From Monodelphis domestica (lineage: Eukaryota; Chordata; Mammalia; Didelphimorphia; Didelphidae): a stretch of 64,000 bases of DNA. Each line of letters begins with the position of its first letter. The first letter of the stretch is position 1. Positions 1-13,240 of this stretch are shown one piece after another. Made by a program: the position numbers and the translations under genes. The notes under the pieces are model-generated. The model did not search any database, was not told the origin of the DNA, and was given only the letters and a program-made list of their open reading frames with translations. Location of the stretch: contig NC_077227.1 in the NCBI RefSeq assembly GCF_027887165.1, positions 62,043,025 to 62,107,024 of the forward strand, read 5' to 3'.

Positions 1-2040
1 TAGCATGTTTCTTAACCTAAAATTCTTCTCTCAAAAGGAATTTAAACTTTGCAATTTAAAATAATAATAATGTTACATTCCCCCCCACCCCCCACCCAAG
101 TGGGTGATTGAAAAAACACAGGGATCACTTAGGGATGCATGGATAAGTTATGAGGTATATGAATCAACTGGTAAAAAAATCAAAAACATAAAAAAAATCC
201 AAATAAAAAAGATAATTTCTGGATGAAATATAGACTATCAAAATCTTATGTGTAAAAGTTCTAAGTAAAGGAAAAATAAATCTAAAACAGGTCCTTGAAT
301 CAGGGCCCAATTAAAATGATATAAGCAATTAAGCATTTACCCAGCCAGTAGCCAGGTCTACAGAAAGTTGCCACACTATGAAAGACAGAAAAGGGACTAG
401 ATTATAGGAGCCAGGTGGGAGCCAGAATTGAGATACTTGTCTGTAAGTATTTTCACAAAGAGTGTAGATACAAGGAAGGCCTACGTCTTAACATATGTCA
501 AGTGTCGCAACCCCGAATCTCACACTAGGTTCAAGTCCTTTGTATTGGATTAGAAGTGTATCAATTCTCCCTGGATTGGTTTCTTTTTTGACCTGTGTGC
601 TCTTTTGGCACAATTCAGGTTTAGCTTTGTGCTTCTTTGGCCCTGTGCAATGGCTCTTTTGTATATCTTGTCCTGGAATCAGACAGAATCAATAAGCAAA
701 GTCCCATAATTTTTTAAAACAATCATTGGCATCATTTTTATAGTCTCAAGCTTTTGGGGTATGCATTGACATTATAGTAAATGTATTTTAAACTTATATT
801 ACTGCAAAATCAAAAAAGTTAAAGAAAATCTTAATACTGGTGACATGTGCTTCAAATATAAAAAGGAGAGAAAATAAAAAAAACTGAAATAGTATATTAC
901 ACATGCAAGAACATTATAATAATAAAAGAGTTTTAAAATTCAAAAATATAACTTATAATCATTGGCACACTGTTTCAGCTAAGAAAATGTAGAATACAAA
1001 GCTTTCTCACCAAAAATGAGATCCATTTCCTCTTCATACCTGGCTATGATCTACTGTGAGTACAAGCAAATGAAATTTACAAGGTATCAGGTTTTTTTAA
1101 TAAAGAACAGTAGTACAAATATGTAGTTATCAATATCCCCCAAATTCTCAATAGCCCAATTAATTGCAATAGCCCACAAACCCACTATCATTTTTTACAT
1201 GAGTCTGCTGTATGACATTCAAAGAAATGGATACTTGTCACAAATTTTTCAGGTGTAGCAGTTTCAACCTTGGCAAACATATTTTTAAACAAAGTAAAAC
1301 TTATTTTGGGTCTAGAACATCATTAAGAAATCTAGATATCATTACAAAAATGTGGCAGAGGAGTCTAGGAAAAACTCAAACCTCTGTACTGTTGATGTTG
1401 GGTAAAGTGAGCTGAAGAGTTATAAATGAGAGATGCTCCTCTTTTGGGAGTGCTCCAGGGGTACTATATGCCCTGGGATTAACTTCCCAGCTCCTTGGAA
1501 TGAGATTGTGATGTCCCATCTGTTCACATTTTTATAAATGTGGAAAGTGGGGATTATAATTGTATTTCACTTCAGCTACTAAAATGGACCTTACCTCCTG
1601 TTAGGGGCAGGAAAAATGACCAGAGATTGTTAAAAAAAATTCTAAAAGTCATGTAATCAATTTGAGATATTTAGCTCATTAAATTTTCCAAAGGTTATTA
1701 TACAATTTTAACTAGTTTTTATAAAGTCCATCTATCCTCTTTGTGACAATTTACAAATTCAAAAATAGAAAAAGCTGTTTTTATATATGGGCTTACTCAA
1801 TAATATTTGTTCAGTATAGTTATAGGGGGGAAAGCAACAGAATATAACAGTAGTTAAAACCCCGTACATTAAGCTAATTCAGTGTAACAGAATAATATTG
1901 AATGCATTAATATATGAACTTAAAGCCAACAAAATAAAATCTTAAAACAATCAGCAAAATGCAATAGAATACAGAGATTTTTATAAATCATTGGAGTCTG
2001 AAATGCCTTAAAAATATAACCTCCAGTCTCTTTAAAATCC
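1..2040. other. AT-rich stretch without a recognised gene
   Basis: AT-rich with short unconvincing reading frames and a C-rich run at about 80-100. I recognise no gene or repeat family; old retroelement sequence is possible. Confidence 0.5.
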
Positions 2041-2054
2041 CTTGTTTTTTTTTA

Positions 2055-2218
2055 AAATTATCCACTTAGATGCCTATTGTCAGAAGGCAGAAAATTGGTA
2101 AGGAGTAGGCAATGGGGGTTAAATGGTTTTCCCAGAAGTGTCTGAGGCCAGATTAGAACCCAGGACCTCCTGTCACTAGGCCTGGCTCTCAATCCACTGA
2201 GCCCCTGAGCTGCCTTCC
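2055..2218 (-). mobile_element. CORE-SINE, marsupial tRNA-derived type
   Basis: Reverse copy of the SINE with 'agaaggcag', 'ggcaatgggggttaa', 'cccaggacctcctgtc' and 'ctcaatccactgagcc' blocks. Moderately diverged. The family (WSINE/WALLSI/Mar1 type) is named from memory. Confidence 0.85.
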
Positions 2219-2229
2219 CATAGTAAGGG

Positions 2230-2850
2230 TGGATTTTAGGAATCTCAAATTGGGCCAAAGAATTACAGGGAGTTGAATTTTCCCCCTGAATCTCAGGTGA
2301 CATAAAAAACAGTAGCAGTGCACTCAAAAGATATCCTCTTATATAAGCCATGCTTGTAACTTCCTGTTTGGAAAAATCTCTTGTTTCCCCCTCCCCCCCC
2401 CTTTTGTAGTCCCTTGCCACGTGGAGGCTAATTGTAGCCTAAGGAAAAATCACACCCATTTTTACCAGCTGGTTTGTAAGTACTGAAGAAACTGGGGCAG
2501 CTACCAGCAACCTGGGTCTTGGGGCTGGGCTGGGCTGGGGCAATCTGGCTTGGAGGCTGGAGATGAGCTGGGGCTGGGCCAGGGTGGGGAAGGACAGGGA
2601 GAGTGATATGGGTCAAGCAAGTCTGGAGCAGATGAATGGAGGGCAGAAGCATGCAGCAGGAGCGAGTTGAATCAGAAGCTTTGCTGAAAAGCCTTGGAGA
2701 AACATGGCTTAAAAAATTATGTAGGCAGTTGTTCCCTCCATAGCTGATCAAAATAAGCTATTAAAAGCTGATAGTCACAGTAGAGAAAAGGTTTAGGAAA
2801 GTTAAGAAGATTGAGGGTATTTTGTCACAACCAAAGTGGTCAGCCAAAAC
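2230..2850 (-). other. Unassigned stretch beside an LTR, with GGGCT-type repeats
   Basis: Contains short ggggctgggctgggctgggg repeats around 2520-2600. It adjoins the inner end of the minus-strand LTR at 2851 and might be its internal leader. No gene seen. Confidence 0.3.
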
Positions 2851-3123
2851 TGTAAAAATTAAATTAGTCTCTAGTAATAGAAATATTATATTTTTATGAG
2901 GTTTATTAACAGTTATTATAAATCAAGGATACAAAATAATAAGCCACGTGACAAGGGCACAGTTAGCCCATTAACAGCCTACTTACAACATGTTGCAATC
3001 TCTGAGTAGAGGAAGAGAGCTCTTGAGAGGCAGAGAGCCCTTTAAATAATCAATTGTGATCTTGTCCAGGTGAAGACTCAGGTGAGATTATAGGGAATTT
3101 TGGGAAGTACCAAGGACTTCTGG
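2851..3123 (-). mobile_element. ERV LTR fossil (3' part), copy 1
   Basis: Homologous, in inverse orientation, to 16619-16883. In minus sense it runs from 'ccagaagtccttgg' through an AT-rich promoter-like box and AATAAA to a terminal 'tttttaca'. It may extend outward beyond 3123. Unclassified endogenous retrovirus family; old and partial. Confidence 0.65.
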
Positions 3124-3499
3124 GGATTGAAGTCTGGGGTTCAAATCTCCATTTCACATAATTCTAATTAGAATTAGAAACAGAAAGAAATAAAGAGTTT
3201 TTTAAAAAGGATAAAATAATAATAATGATATAACATTTATATAGCATTTTAAGGTTTATGAAGTGTTTTATATATGTCATTTTAACCTTACAAAAACTTT
3301 GGAAGTTAAGTACTATTATTATTCTCAATTTCCAGAGAAGAAAATTGAGTTTGACAAATTAAGTGACCTGTCAAGGATCAAACAGGCTGGATTTGGTCAT
3401 ACAGTGTGAATTTCAAAACTATTCCACCCTATTCAGACCCATTCTTTAGAAGATTGTATTTAGCTATTTCCTGATCAATAACAATAGAGATACTTGGAA

Positions 3500-4233
<734 letters not shown>

Positions 4234-4974
4234 GGCTGTAAAGAACTGTCAATATTTCCTTTATTCATACTTCGCTGTATACTTGGGCATTATTTTGTTT
4301 TACAAATGTTTTGGTATTTGTTGTATCCTCTGACTCTAGTATAAACTCCCTGATAGCAGGGGACAAGTCTTACTTATCTCTGTTTCTACTTTGTCAGAGA
4401 AAGAGTTAAACTGAGTTGAACTGATTTGAGTTGTCCTTTCTCTTCCCAGAGGTGGCCATGCCCCAAGGCACATAATGGTACATAGCTGGTTAGGAATGTA
4501 GGGAAGTCAGGAAGGTATCAACTGACCCAAAACTCTTCCATAAGAAATGCAGCCAGTAGGGCCAACAAGAAGACTGAGTCTGCCTCCACTCAGGAGCCCC
4601 AGGTAGTCATTAACTGGCACGCCATTGGGCTTCTTTCCTTATGAGGTAGCATTGGAGAACCCCTGTCACAAGAGCTCCAGTGACCTTGGGTTCCAGATGG
4701 GAGGGAAATAGAACAGCTATCTCCATAAGCTCTGGAGGGAAAATAAACCAAAACAAGCCCCCCCCCCCAATCTATCCTCCAAGAAACAGGGCAACCATCC
4801 ATAAGGGAGTCTTAAGTCCTCTGGCTCTGCAGAGGTGTTGCAAACTAGACAAGGTCTCTACTGAAGGAATTTTGAACCTTAGGTACATGAACATAGTTTT
4901 TAAAAAATACTTTGACAATTGTATTTTAATCTATTTGGTTTCTATTCCATTTTTTATGCATTTAAAAATATTCT

Positions 4975-5096
4975 GAGACCCTGATCAAGTCATTTAACCC
5001 CTGTTGCCTCTCTAGCTCTTCCCACTCTTCTGCTTTGGAACCAATACATAGTATTGATTCTAAGATGTGAGGTAAGGTGTTTGTTTTTTTTTTTAA
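4975..5096 (+). mobile_element. CORE-SINE, 5'-truncated
   Basis: Begins inside the CORE (gaccctgatcaagtcattt) and ends with 'gattctaagatg' and a T-rich tail. A second SINE follows directly. Confidence 0.85.
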
Positions 5097-5107
5097 GGAT
5101 ATACTAA

Positions 5108-5304
5108 TTAAGTTGGTCAGTAGATAGAGAGCCAAGCCTCCAGATGGGATATCCTAGGTTCAAATCTGGCCTTGATACTTCCCAATTGGGTGACTCTGGG
5201 CAAGTCATTGCACTTAACCCCCATTTATATCCCTTACCACTCTTCTGCCTTGGAATCAATACACAATATTGATTCTAAGACAGAAGATGGTGATAAAAAA
5301 AATG
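5108..5304 (+). mobile_element. CORE-SINE, near full length
   Basis: Shows the head 'agatagagagccaagcctcc', the CORE 'tgactctgggcaagtcattg', the 3' block 'gaatcaatacacaatattg' and an A-rich tail. Confidence 0.9.
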
Positions 5305-5544
5305 ATTGTTCAATCTCAGCCAATCTGGTCCATTCTAAGATCCCCACTTGGTGAGTTGCCTTCTGTTACTCTGAGATGGTTAAGATGGGTTGGCTGAAGC
5401 TTGCAGCCCTCTTCTGCTCCTTAGGGGGAGAGGACTCTTGAGGGTGATTTCTAATTCTTGGATAGATCCTGGCATCCACTCATCCTTGTGGGAGTGGGGA
5501 GTGGGGAGGTCTGATTTCCTTGTCAAATCCATTCAGCGATCACC

Positions 5545-5675
5545 ACTGACAACATGGTTTTGGACAAGTCACATCCCCTCTCTGGGACCCAGTAATTCTG
5601 TTGGCAAAATGGTGGTGGGTGGGGAGGTTGAATTAGATGGTGGCTCAGGTGTCTTCCATGTTCTATGGTTCCTCT
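5545..5675 (+). mobile_element. MIR-type SINE fragment
   Basis: Has 'ggacaagtcacatcccctc' followed by the MIR-like 'ggttgaattagatgg' tail. Old and diverged. Confidence 0.6.
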
Positions 5676-5869
5676 GTAATGGGCTGAGGACGGGGAGGGA
5701 AGTAATCAGGGATGCTCCTGGTCAAATTGATGAGTCCCACAATCAGCTTGATGAGATTGCAGGCGCAGACCTTTCTGGAAAGGGCATCACATTAATTGTA
5801 GCCCCTTGCTGAGAGGATACAGGGGACTCCTTTGATTGGTTCTCAGTGATTAGGATCATAGAATGATGG

Positions 5870-6135
5870 CATTTAGAGCTGGAAAGGAACATTTTAAATA
5901 GCTAGCATTTGTATAGGGACTTTAAGGTTTGTGAAGTACTTTATAAAAAAGGATCTCAAGTCATCCTTACAACACCCCTGGGAGATGGGTGCTAGTATTA
6001 TTCCCATTTTTTCAAAAGAGGAAACTGAGGTAAATGGAGGTTAAGAGAATTCCCCAGGATCACACAACTAGCAAGTATCTAAGACTGAATTTGAACTTAT
6101 TGATTCCAGGACCATGACTCTATCCCCCATGATCC
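5870..6135 (-). mobile_element. MIR/Mar-type CORE-SINE
   Basis: Reverse copy with 'ggaaactgaggtaaatgg', 'cacacaactagcaagtatct' and 'tttaaggtttgtgaagt' blocks. Confidence 0.8.
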
Positions 6136-6399
6136 CTCACTTCTAAAAAGAAGCAGAGAGAAGTATCTTCTCATATCTCCTTTTTGGGAACCAAATTTAA
6201 TTAGTATAATCCTGAAGTATTATTTCAATTGTTCATCATTTTTTCCACTTATATTTTTGTAGTGAATGGGGAATATCTTTTCTGAATATTCTTACTTCAG
6301 TTTGTATCCATTTAGTTGATTTTCTTTTTGAATCTCTGTATTTATCACATCAATATTTTCTTATAGCAGTTATGTTCCATTACATCCATGGGTCTAGTA

Positions 6400-6588
6400 G
6401 GAGACACAATGGAGAGGATGCAGAATTTGGAATCAGGAAGATCTGAGTTCAAATCCTACTTCAGAGTCATACTAGCTGTGCCCCCTCCAAAATCACTTAA
6501 ACTTTCTCAGCCTCAGTTTGCTTACCTGTTAACTTGAGTGGCCTTGAAGACCTCTAAGATCCTGAACAGTTCTAAATCTATAATCATG
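6400..6588 (+). mobile_element. MIR-type SINE
   Basis: Has 'gaatcaggaagatctgagtt', 'cctcagtttgcttacctg' and a 'gaagacctctaagatcc' end. Confidence 0.75.
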
Positions 6589-6661
6589 TTTTGTTTAGCC
6601 ACTTGTCAGCTGATAGAGTTCCATTTTGTTTACAGTATTTTTTCTATTCATAATAGATTGG

Positions 6662-6866
6662 TTTTTTTTTTAAACATTTATCTTCCATCTTAGAACCAAT
6701 ATTATGTAATTGGTTCCAAGGCAGAAGAGAAATCAGGGCTTGACAAGAAAGGTTAAGTGACTTGCCCAGGGTCACATAGTTAGGAAGTATCTGAGGTCAT
6801 ATTTGAACACAGGACCTCCCTTCTCTCAGGCTGGCTTTCAATCTACTGAGTTACCCAGCTGTGCCC
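6662..6866 (-). mobile_element. CORE-SINE, near full length
   Basis: T-rich tail complement, 'ccatcttagaaccaatatta', 'gtgacttgcccagggtcaca' and 'ctactgagttacccagctgt' appear in order. Confidence 0.9.
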
Positions 6867-6869
6867 TCA

Positions 6870-7780
6870 TAATAGGTTTTTATAAATATTTCTTACCCAA
6901 TTTATTGATACCTCTTCTGGGCAGGGAGACACACACAAGGTCACAAGCAACTAATTCTCCGAGAATACAGGCTGCTTGTCCATGTGTCCATCTCTGTGAA
7001 CTGAGGGTTTAGGAAGAAGCATCGTCCACTGCATGTACTGAGATGGGTCAGTAAAATCACTTTTCCTCCTATTGCTTCCAACTTGTCTCTAGCAGGTGCC
7101 ACTATTACACTGAGCTAAGGAGGGCAGGGAGGCTCCCAAAGTCCTCATTGCCATGGAACCCTGGACTCTAGCACAGATGGCTCTTTAGCAGAAAATTGTT
7201 TATTGTGGAGCTCCAAGTCCTCTATCAACAATGGGGCCTGTGTCTTCCTTTGCTGGGATACAAAGCAGAGTGTGGCAGTTAGCTTCAGCTGAACCTTTCC
7301 CTGGACCTCTGCCAGGCTGATAAGGGCCCTCTCCTTCCATGGTTGCCCTGCTCTCTGCAGTCAGAGAACTGCTGCTTCAGAGAGTAGAAGCTGGATACAT
7401 GGCGGACTTTTCATTCTCCCGAGTGGACTGATTGGCAGGCCTTTGAACTAAGGATTTGTAAAGCAGGCAAAGAGAGGTCATACAGCTACTAGAGGCCCCA
7501 CGGACCCTTAGACCCAGCCACTGAGTGTCCCCCAGAGCCTTAAGTCCATAGAATTCAAGACATGAAATTGAACTGAATCTATCCCTATTCTCTTATCCAT
7601 GGGAAAATGGAGGCCACAATGGGCCTTTGGCTCACTGGAGAGAGACATTCCACTAGTTAGTCCTGTCAGAGACAAGCCTCAACACTGATTCCTTGATCTC
7701 TAAGGACAGTGTGCTTTTATTCTTTCTTTTCTTTCTAAAAATGTTTTTCATTCTGAGTTTAACAGAGAAAGAGGAAGAAA
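6870..7780. other. Intergenic stretch, nothing recognised
   Basis: Unique-looking sequence of moderate GC. No convincing reading frame or repeat was recognised. Confidence 0.4.
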
Positions 7781-7920
7781 GAAGATGAAGAGGGGGAGAC
7801 AGAGAGAGAGAAAGAGGGAGAGGAAGGGAGGAAGGAAGAAAGGAAGGAAAGGAAGAAGAGACATTTCCTTTTGTAAAGTAGAACCTTAAAAGAGAACTCT
7901 CTCTCTCTCCCTCCCTCCCT

Positions 7921-8015
<95 letters not shown>

Positions 8016-8491
8016 TCTCTCTTCCCCCTCTCTCCCCCACTTTCCCTCTCTCCCTCCCTCTCCCTCTCTCTCTTCCTCCCTCCCTCTCTGTCTTTCTCCC
8101 CCTCTCTCCTCTCCTTCCCCTCTCCCTCCCTCCCTCTTCGATATCTCTCTCTCTCTCTCACTCCCTCTCTCCTCCCCTCCCTTCTCATCTCTCTCTCCCC
8201 TCTTTCCCCTGTCTCTCCTTCTCTCTCCCTCCTCCCTCCCTCCTCAATCACTCTCTTTCTCTGTCTCCCTCCCTCCCTCTCTCTATCTTCCTCCTTCCCT
8301 ATCCCTTTCTCCTCCCTCTTTCCACTCCTTCCCCTTTCTCTCTCTCCCTACTCCCTCCCTCCTTCTCTCTCTCCCTCTCTCCCTCTCCCTCTTTCTCCCC
8401 CTCTCTCTCCTTCCCTCCCTCCTCATCTCTCTCCTCTCTCTCTCCCTTCTTTCCCCTCTCTCCCCCTTTCTCCCTACTCCCTCCCTCTTCG

Positions 8492-8527
<36 letters not shown>

Positions 8528-8808
8528 GTCTGTCTCTGTCTCTCTCTCCCTCTCTCCCCCTCTTTCCCTCTCTCCCTCCTTCTCCCTCTCCCTCTCTCTC
8601 TCTTCCTCCCTCCCTTTCCCTCTTTCTCCCCCTTTCTTTCCTCTCCTCCCTCCTTATCTCTCTCTCCTCTCTCTCTCTCCCTTCTTTCCCCTCTCTCTCC
8701 CTACTCCCTCCTTCTTCGATCTTTCTCTTTTTCTGTCTCTCTCTCTCACCCTCTCTCCCTCCCTCCCTCTCTGTCTGTGTCTGCCTCTCCTCTGTCCCTT
8801 GCTTCAGG
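7764..8808. repeat. Polypurine segment followed by about 0.9 kb of polypyrimidine
   Basis: 7764-7862 is purine-rich on the + strand. From 7897 to 8808 the + strand is almost wholly C/T, with a long pure CT core from about 7924 to 8011. Three interruptions with a CTTCGA motif (8136, 8487, 8714) suggest older higher-order duplication. All reading frames here are Arg/Glu or Ser/Leu artefacts. Confidence 0.95.
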
Positions 8809-8962
8809 CACATCTCTGTTAAATATAGTTTGCTTTTTAAAAATATATAATCTATCAGGTTATTTTCAAAAGCGTGTTGCTTGCCTGTTTCCATCCATTT
8901 TCTTTCTGTGCATTTAAAAGATGCTTCCACGACACAGTTTTTTTCTTTTTCTGACATTATCG

Positions 8963-9212
8963 CTAGCTAGGTGGTGCCATAGTGCATACAGCATTAAGCC
9001 TGGAGGTGGGAAGATTTAAGGTTCAAATTTGGCCTCAGACACTGACTAGCTGTATAACTCTGGGCAAATCACTCACCCTCTGTCTGCCTCAGTTTCCTCA
9101 AATGCAAAATGGGGATAATAATAACACCTACAGCGCAGACTGTTGTGAGGCTCAAATAAGTTAATATTTGTCAAGTGGTTAGTCCAGAGAGATGCTTAAT
9201 AAATCTTATTTC
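8963..9212 (+). mobile_element. MIR/Mar-type CORE-SINE, near full length
   Basis: Has 'gctaggtggtgccatagtgc', 'ctctgggcaaatcactcacc', 'gcctcagtttcctcaaatgc' and a terminal 'gcttaataaatctta'. Confidence 0.85.
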
Positions 9213-9492
9213 CTTCCTTCTTTCTTTTCCCAAATAAAAAGAAAAAAACACAATCCTTGTAATAAATAAGCACGGCCAAGCCAAGCAACAACAAAAAGCC
9301 TGCACATGCTGCTAATGCCCAGTGTTCATTTTGCACCTTCAGTCAAGCACTCCTGTGGGAGGTGGGCGCCCTGCTGGCTCCCTGGTCCTCTGGAGTCATA
9401 GTTTGGCATTGCTTTGGCCTGAGGTGAGTTTTTCCAAATTGTCTTCCTCCACTACGTTATAATTTCTGTATCAATCGTCCCTCTGGGCTCCG

Positions 9493-9690
9493 ATTGGCAA
9501 TGTGGTCTAATGGAAAGGCTCCTGGCCTTGGGATCAGAGGAGAGCCCAAGGGCCACCCTTTGGTCAGATGAATCAGTTACTTTTCTGAGCCTTCGTTTTC
9601 CCAGCTGTAAAATGTAGGCAGTGATTCTTGCATGACCTGCCTCATGGGCTTCTTTCAAGGAAAGCATTTAGGAAGGCATTAATTAGACTC
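9493..9690 (+). mobile_element. MIR-type SINE
   Basis: Has 'ggcaatgtggtctaatggaa' and 'cgttttcccagctgtaaaat', typical of MIR. Confidence 0.7.
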
Positions 9691-9824
9691 AATGGCTTAC
9701 GAGTTCCCTTTTAGCTCAGACAGTGGATGATTCTAATTGCTGTTTAAATGTGAGTCACTGCAAAGATGCTGAGGATGATGTCTGGGTTTGGCAGGTAGAA
9801 GAGGGGCATTGAAGATCCTGGGCT

Positions 9825-9930
9825 CATAGATTCAGGCTGGAAAAGACCTTAGAGACCAGGGCTTCTGACCTCATTTTGTAAATAAGGAAACTGAGGCCGA
9901 GAGGTTAAGTAATTAGCCTAAAAGGATATG
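9825..9930 (-). mobile_element. MIR-type SINE fragment
   Basis: Has 'cattttgtaaataaggaaac' and 'tgaggccgagaggttaagta'. Confidence 0.7.
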
Positions 9931-10017
9931 GCTACCCAATCTCTGTCAGTTTTCCTCCATCCATTGTACCTCCTAGGAGCAGAGCTACCAGCTCCTTGTG
10001 AAAAGGGAAAAGGTCCC

Positions 10018-10225
10018 ATAACTAGGAAGTGTCTAAAGCCAAATTTGAACTCAAGTCTTCCTGACTCCAAGCCTGGTGCACCACCTAGAGAACCCTGTGA
10101 GATAGATACTACAGTTTTTATTCTTCCCCATTTTACAGATTGGGAAACTGAGACTCAGAGTGCCTTGCCTACTGTCACCTAGCTAGTACAAGTCAAAGGC
10201 AGAATTTGAATTTGGATAATATCAA
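10018..10225 (-). mobile_element. CORE-SINE fragments (two, adjacent)
   Basis: 10018-10090 carries 'ataactaggaagtgtctaaa' and 'cttcctgactccaagcctgg'. 10100-10225 carries 'cccattttacagattgggaa', a MIR-type piece. Confidence 0.7.
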
Positions 10226-10274
10226 GTTATCACTCAGTAATATTCTGGAATACGGCTTTATTTTGTTGCTCCCA

Positions 10275-10400
10275 ATCCATCGACAAAAGTGTTTACTAAG
10301 TGTCTAGTGTGTGCCTGGCACCATACTAAGCACTGGGTACAAAAAAATGAGGCAATATCTACTTGTGAGGAGTTCACATTCTAATAGGGATGATGACATG
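10275..10400 (-). mobile_element. L2 LINE 3'-end fragment
   Basis: Reverse complement of the L2 3' terminus: 'tactaagtgtctagtgtgtg', 'cctggcaccatactaagcac'. Confidence 0.7.
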
Positions 10401-10424
10401 CACATATCAAAACACATGGGACAT

Positions 10425-10760
10425 AAATATAAAATATATTTTATTATATATAATGTAAAAATATAAAATATATAACATGTTATATTACATATAAATATAA
10501 CACATTCTATAAATATAACCTATATAGCATGTTATATTGTATATAAATATAAAATATGTTATACAAATAAAACATATTCTATAAATGTCATATTATATAT
10601 AAATATATTCTATAAACATAACCTATATTCTAGAAATAAAACATATTCGATAAATATAACATATATAATGTGTTATGTATAAATATAACATATATAATAT
10701 GTTAGGTATAAATATAAAAATATATAATATAAAGATAAAATATAAAACTCAAATAGGTAT
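10425..10760. repeat. AT-rich minisatellite
   Basis: About 330 bp of loosely periodic 'tataaatataacatat' units, many of them self-complementary (for example 'ataacatgttat'). It directly follows the L2 fragment. Confidence 0.9.
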
Positions 10761-10779
10761 AAAATAATTAGGACACAGG

Positions 10780-12700
10780 GGACCTAGTCAATGGCTCTCC
10801 TTCCCCAGAACATGCATAGTTTATTTTGCCTGCTATGAGCCTACCTGGAAGAGTCTGGGGAGCCTACTTCTGGGAATGCATGATAATACTTAATGGATGG
10901 ACTCTGCTTCCCAAGTTGGGGCTCATACAGGCATTCTATAACTGTAATATATAATATAAAAATAATATAATAATTGATCTTCTATAACCCATCTGTTAAT
11001 CACACAGTGAAGAGATGGGCTGTGGATTGGCCATTCAGATCCAACCAAATTTTGAGAGCTGAGCCCGCGGTCTCCCAAAGTGCAGAGTCCTTCTGAATAG
11101 GTGGAATCGTCAGATGAATAAGACTGAGTGCTCAAATCTGTGCTTAGGCATCATGCAGCCATTCTGCCATTGCAGGGGGTTCCTTGTTTTTATAACTTCA
11201 GTGAGTATATACTTTTCTGGCACACAATCATTTTTCAACATACATGATCTTCTACAGATAATTGGATATGTCACACATTAACAAACCATTTAATCAACAA
11301 TCTGTGATCATTCACTGTGTTGCTACAACAGAAAGGTTTTGTGATGGAGATGAATGACATGGATAGGGTGATCTAGAGGTTAGTTCCTCCTGACCAGCTA
11401 GGAGAATCATTGTTGCTTTTGATCAGCTTTCACAATCAATCACAATTACTTAGGAGATGGGTAACAAAACATTTTGTAGCTAGGTACAGGGTTAGAGGGT
11501 AATTTAAAACAGACAAGAATCAGAAATTTCCTCAATTTCCAAGTTACATTTTTCTTGTGTTTCATTAAGGCACCTTGGTGATGTTGCCTGGTTATTGTAA
11601 ACTTAGCAAAGTGTGTCAGTAACTCGTGTTTCTGAGGAGTGATTGATTGTAGTGTGTGTGTTTGGCTAACAGTGGGTGTGGGGCCTCTGAGTTTACCTCT
11701 GCTAAGAGGGAAAAGGGAGGGGTAATGGGTGATGATCTTTGAGTTTTAATTCTGTGAATGCAATCTTTTTAGGGTAATAATCTGGGGAGATTAAAATGGG
11801 GCATATGTGTGTTAACCCTGTAAGCATGTTGTTCTTATCTATTTTTCCTGGGGCTAAGTAAGAATAATCATAGCAATTCCAATAATATGGGGATTGTTAA
11901 TAAGGAAAGTTACTTAGGGGGGTTTCAGTGGATGTTTCCATTCTTCCTGGGGGCTGCTCTGCAGTCCCCGGTTTCCACATGTAACCTTGTCAAACAGCAT
12001 TGTCTTTGATGGCTACTGGCAACCAAAGCCAGTATCTTTCTCTTCTTTTCTCTTCCTGACTGTATTCAAGGGATGGTGAAAAACTTCCTTAAGACCTGAA
12101 GCCTCTACCTCCTCAGTGGGGTTGCTGCCATGTGATCTAGTAAAGCATGGCACCAATGGCTCTTCAGTTTATGTCAGATCTTTTCTTCTTGCTTCTAAGT
12201 GAAGGAATATTGGAGACAGCTTCGATCTTGTGAGGTTCTACAAGTTAGAATGATGATGGCAGGGCTGAGAGCTGGGAATTCATGCTGGATTTTGTGGAAA
12301 ACCCAGCTGGGAGTTCAGTCCCAAAACACCTATTCGACTCAGCATAGATGTAAAGCATCGAAGAGCAAGCAACGGTAATTCATGTATTGGCCATGTCACC
12401 TCTGTAAGTATGTCATCAGCACCCCATCAATTTGATGGGACAGAGGCTCTCAGTGGCTGTATTAAGTTTGAATCCACTCTAGCTACCCAAGGTCTGAAGT
12501 AATTAATATAGGGGAGAGGGTGCCCCCTCAGATATTAGGGTGAAATTTTTATACTTCTGTCCTTGCTAGATCTTTGAAGTAAATATCCCTTTGTACAAGT
12601 CAATTGATGTTAATCGGTTAAATGAAGCTGGGTCACTAATCACTGGTGGTTAGCACAGAGAGGGAAAAACTCTATAATGGGAGCTTGAGCCCATAGCTTT
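10780..12700 (-). mobile_element. Possible ERV/LTR fossil, poorly recognised
   Basis: In minus sense the stretch has a TATA-like ttataaaaac (about 11190), a GC-richer downstream leader and AATAAA near 10824, an LTR-like arrangement. Class and edges are uncertain and it is clearly decayed. Otherwise nothing is recognised here. Confidence 0.3.
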
Positions 12701-12799
12701 AGAAAAAGACATTCCTGGCTTTTTAGGGTATTCCTGTATTTTTGCTCTGGTACCGGGCTCCTCAGAATGGGAACTGGGTTAAAAATTCCTGGAGGAAAA

Positions 12800-13050
12800 G
12801 GAAAAGGAACAAGCATTTGTTAAGAATGGGCCATGCTATGTGCTTTCTAAAGATTATCTCATTTGATTCTCACATCAACCCTAAGAGGATATTATTATTC
12901 CTGTTTAAAGTTGAGGAAGCTGAAGCAGAAAGAAGTTTAATTGACTTGTCTAGGGTCACATGGCTAGTAAGGGTCTGAGGTTAAATCTGAACTTGGGTTT
13001 TCCTGACTCCAGCTCCAATTCTCTAGACAATGCACTACATAGCTGCCTCC
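12800..13050 (-). mobile_element. MIR/Mar-type CORE-SINE
   Basis: Has 'attatctcatttgattctca', 'agggtcacatggctagtaag', 'cctgactccagctcc' and 'cactacatagctgcctcc'. Confidence 0.85.
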
Positions 13051-13139
13051 ATTAGACAGATAGTCATTTGAGAGAGAGAATGATAGAAGTTGTAGGGACC
13101 AAGAAAAGCTTTTAAGATGCTCAAGCTGCATCTGAGAGA

Positions 13140-13240
13140 GTGGGGGGGGGGGAGAAGAGAGAGACAGAGACAGAGACAGAGACAGAGACAGAGACAGAGA
13201 CAGAGACAGAGACAGAGAGATGGGGGGCGGGGAGAAAGAG
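13140..13240 (+). repeat. (GAGACA)n microsatellite with G runs
   Basis: About ten gagaca units flanked by short G-rich runs at 13142-13151 and 13222-13231. Confidence 0.95.

Noticed and set aside
5390-5812. 140-codon + frame
   Set aside because: Overlaps a MIR fragment and has no recognisable domain, splice context or neighbours.
7759-8957. Arg/Glu-rich minus-strand frames of up to 224 codons
   Set aside because: Translation of a purine/pyrimidine simple repeat; no start context or domain.
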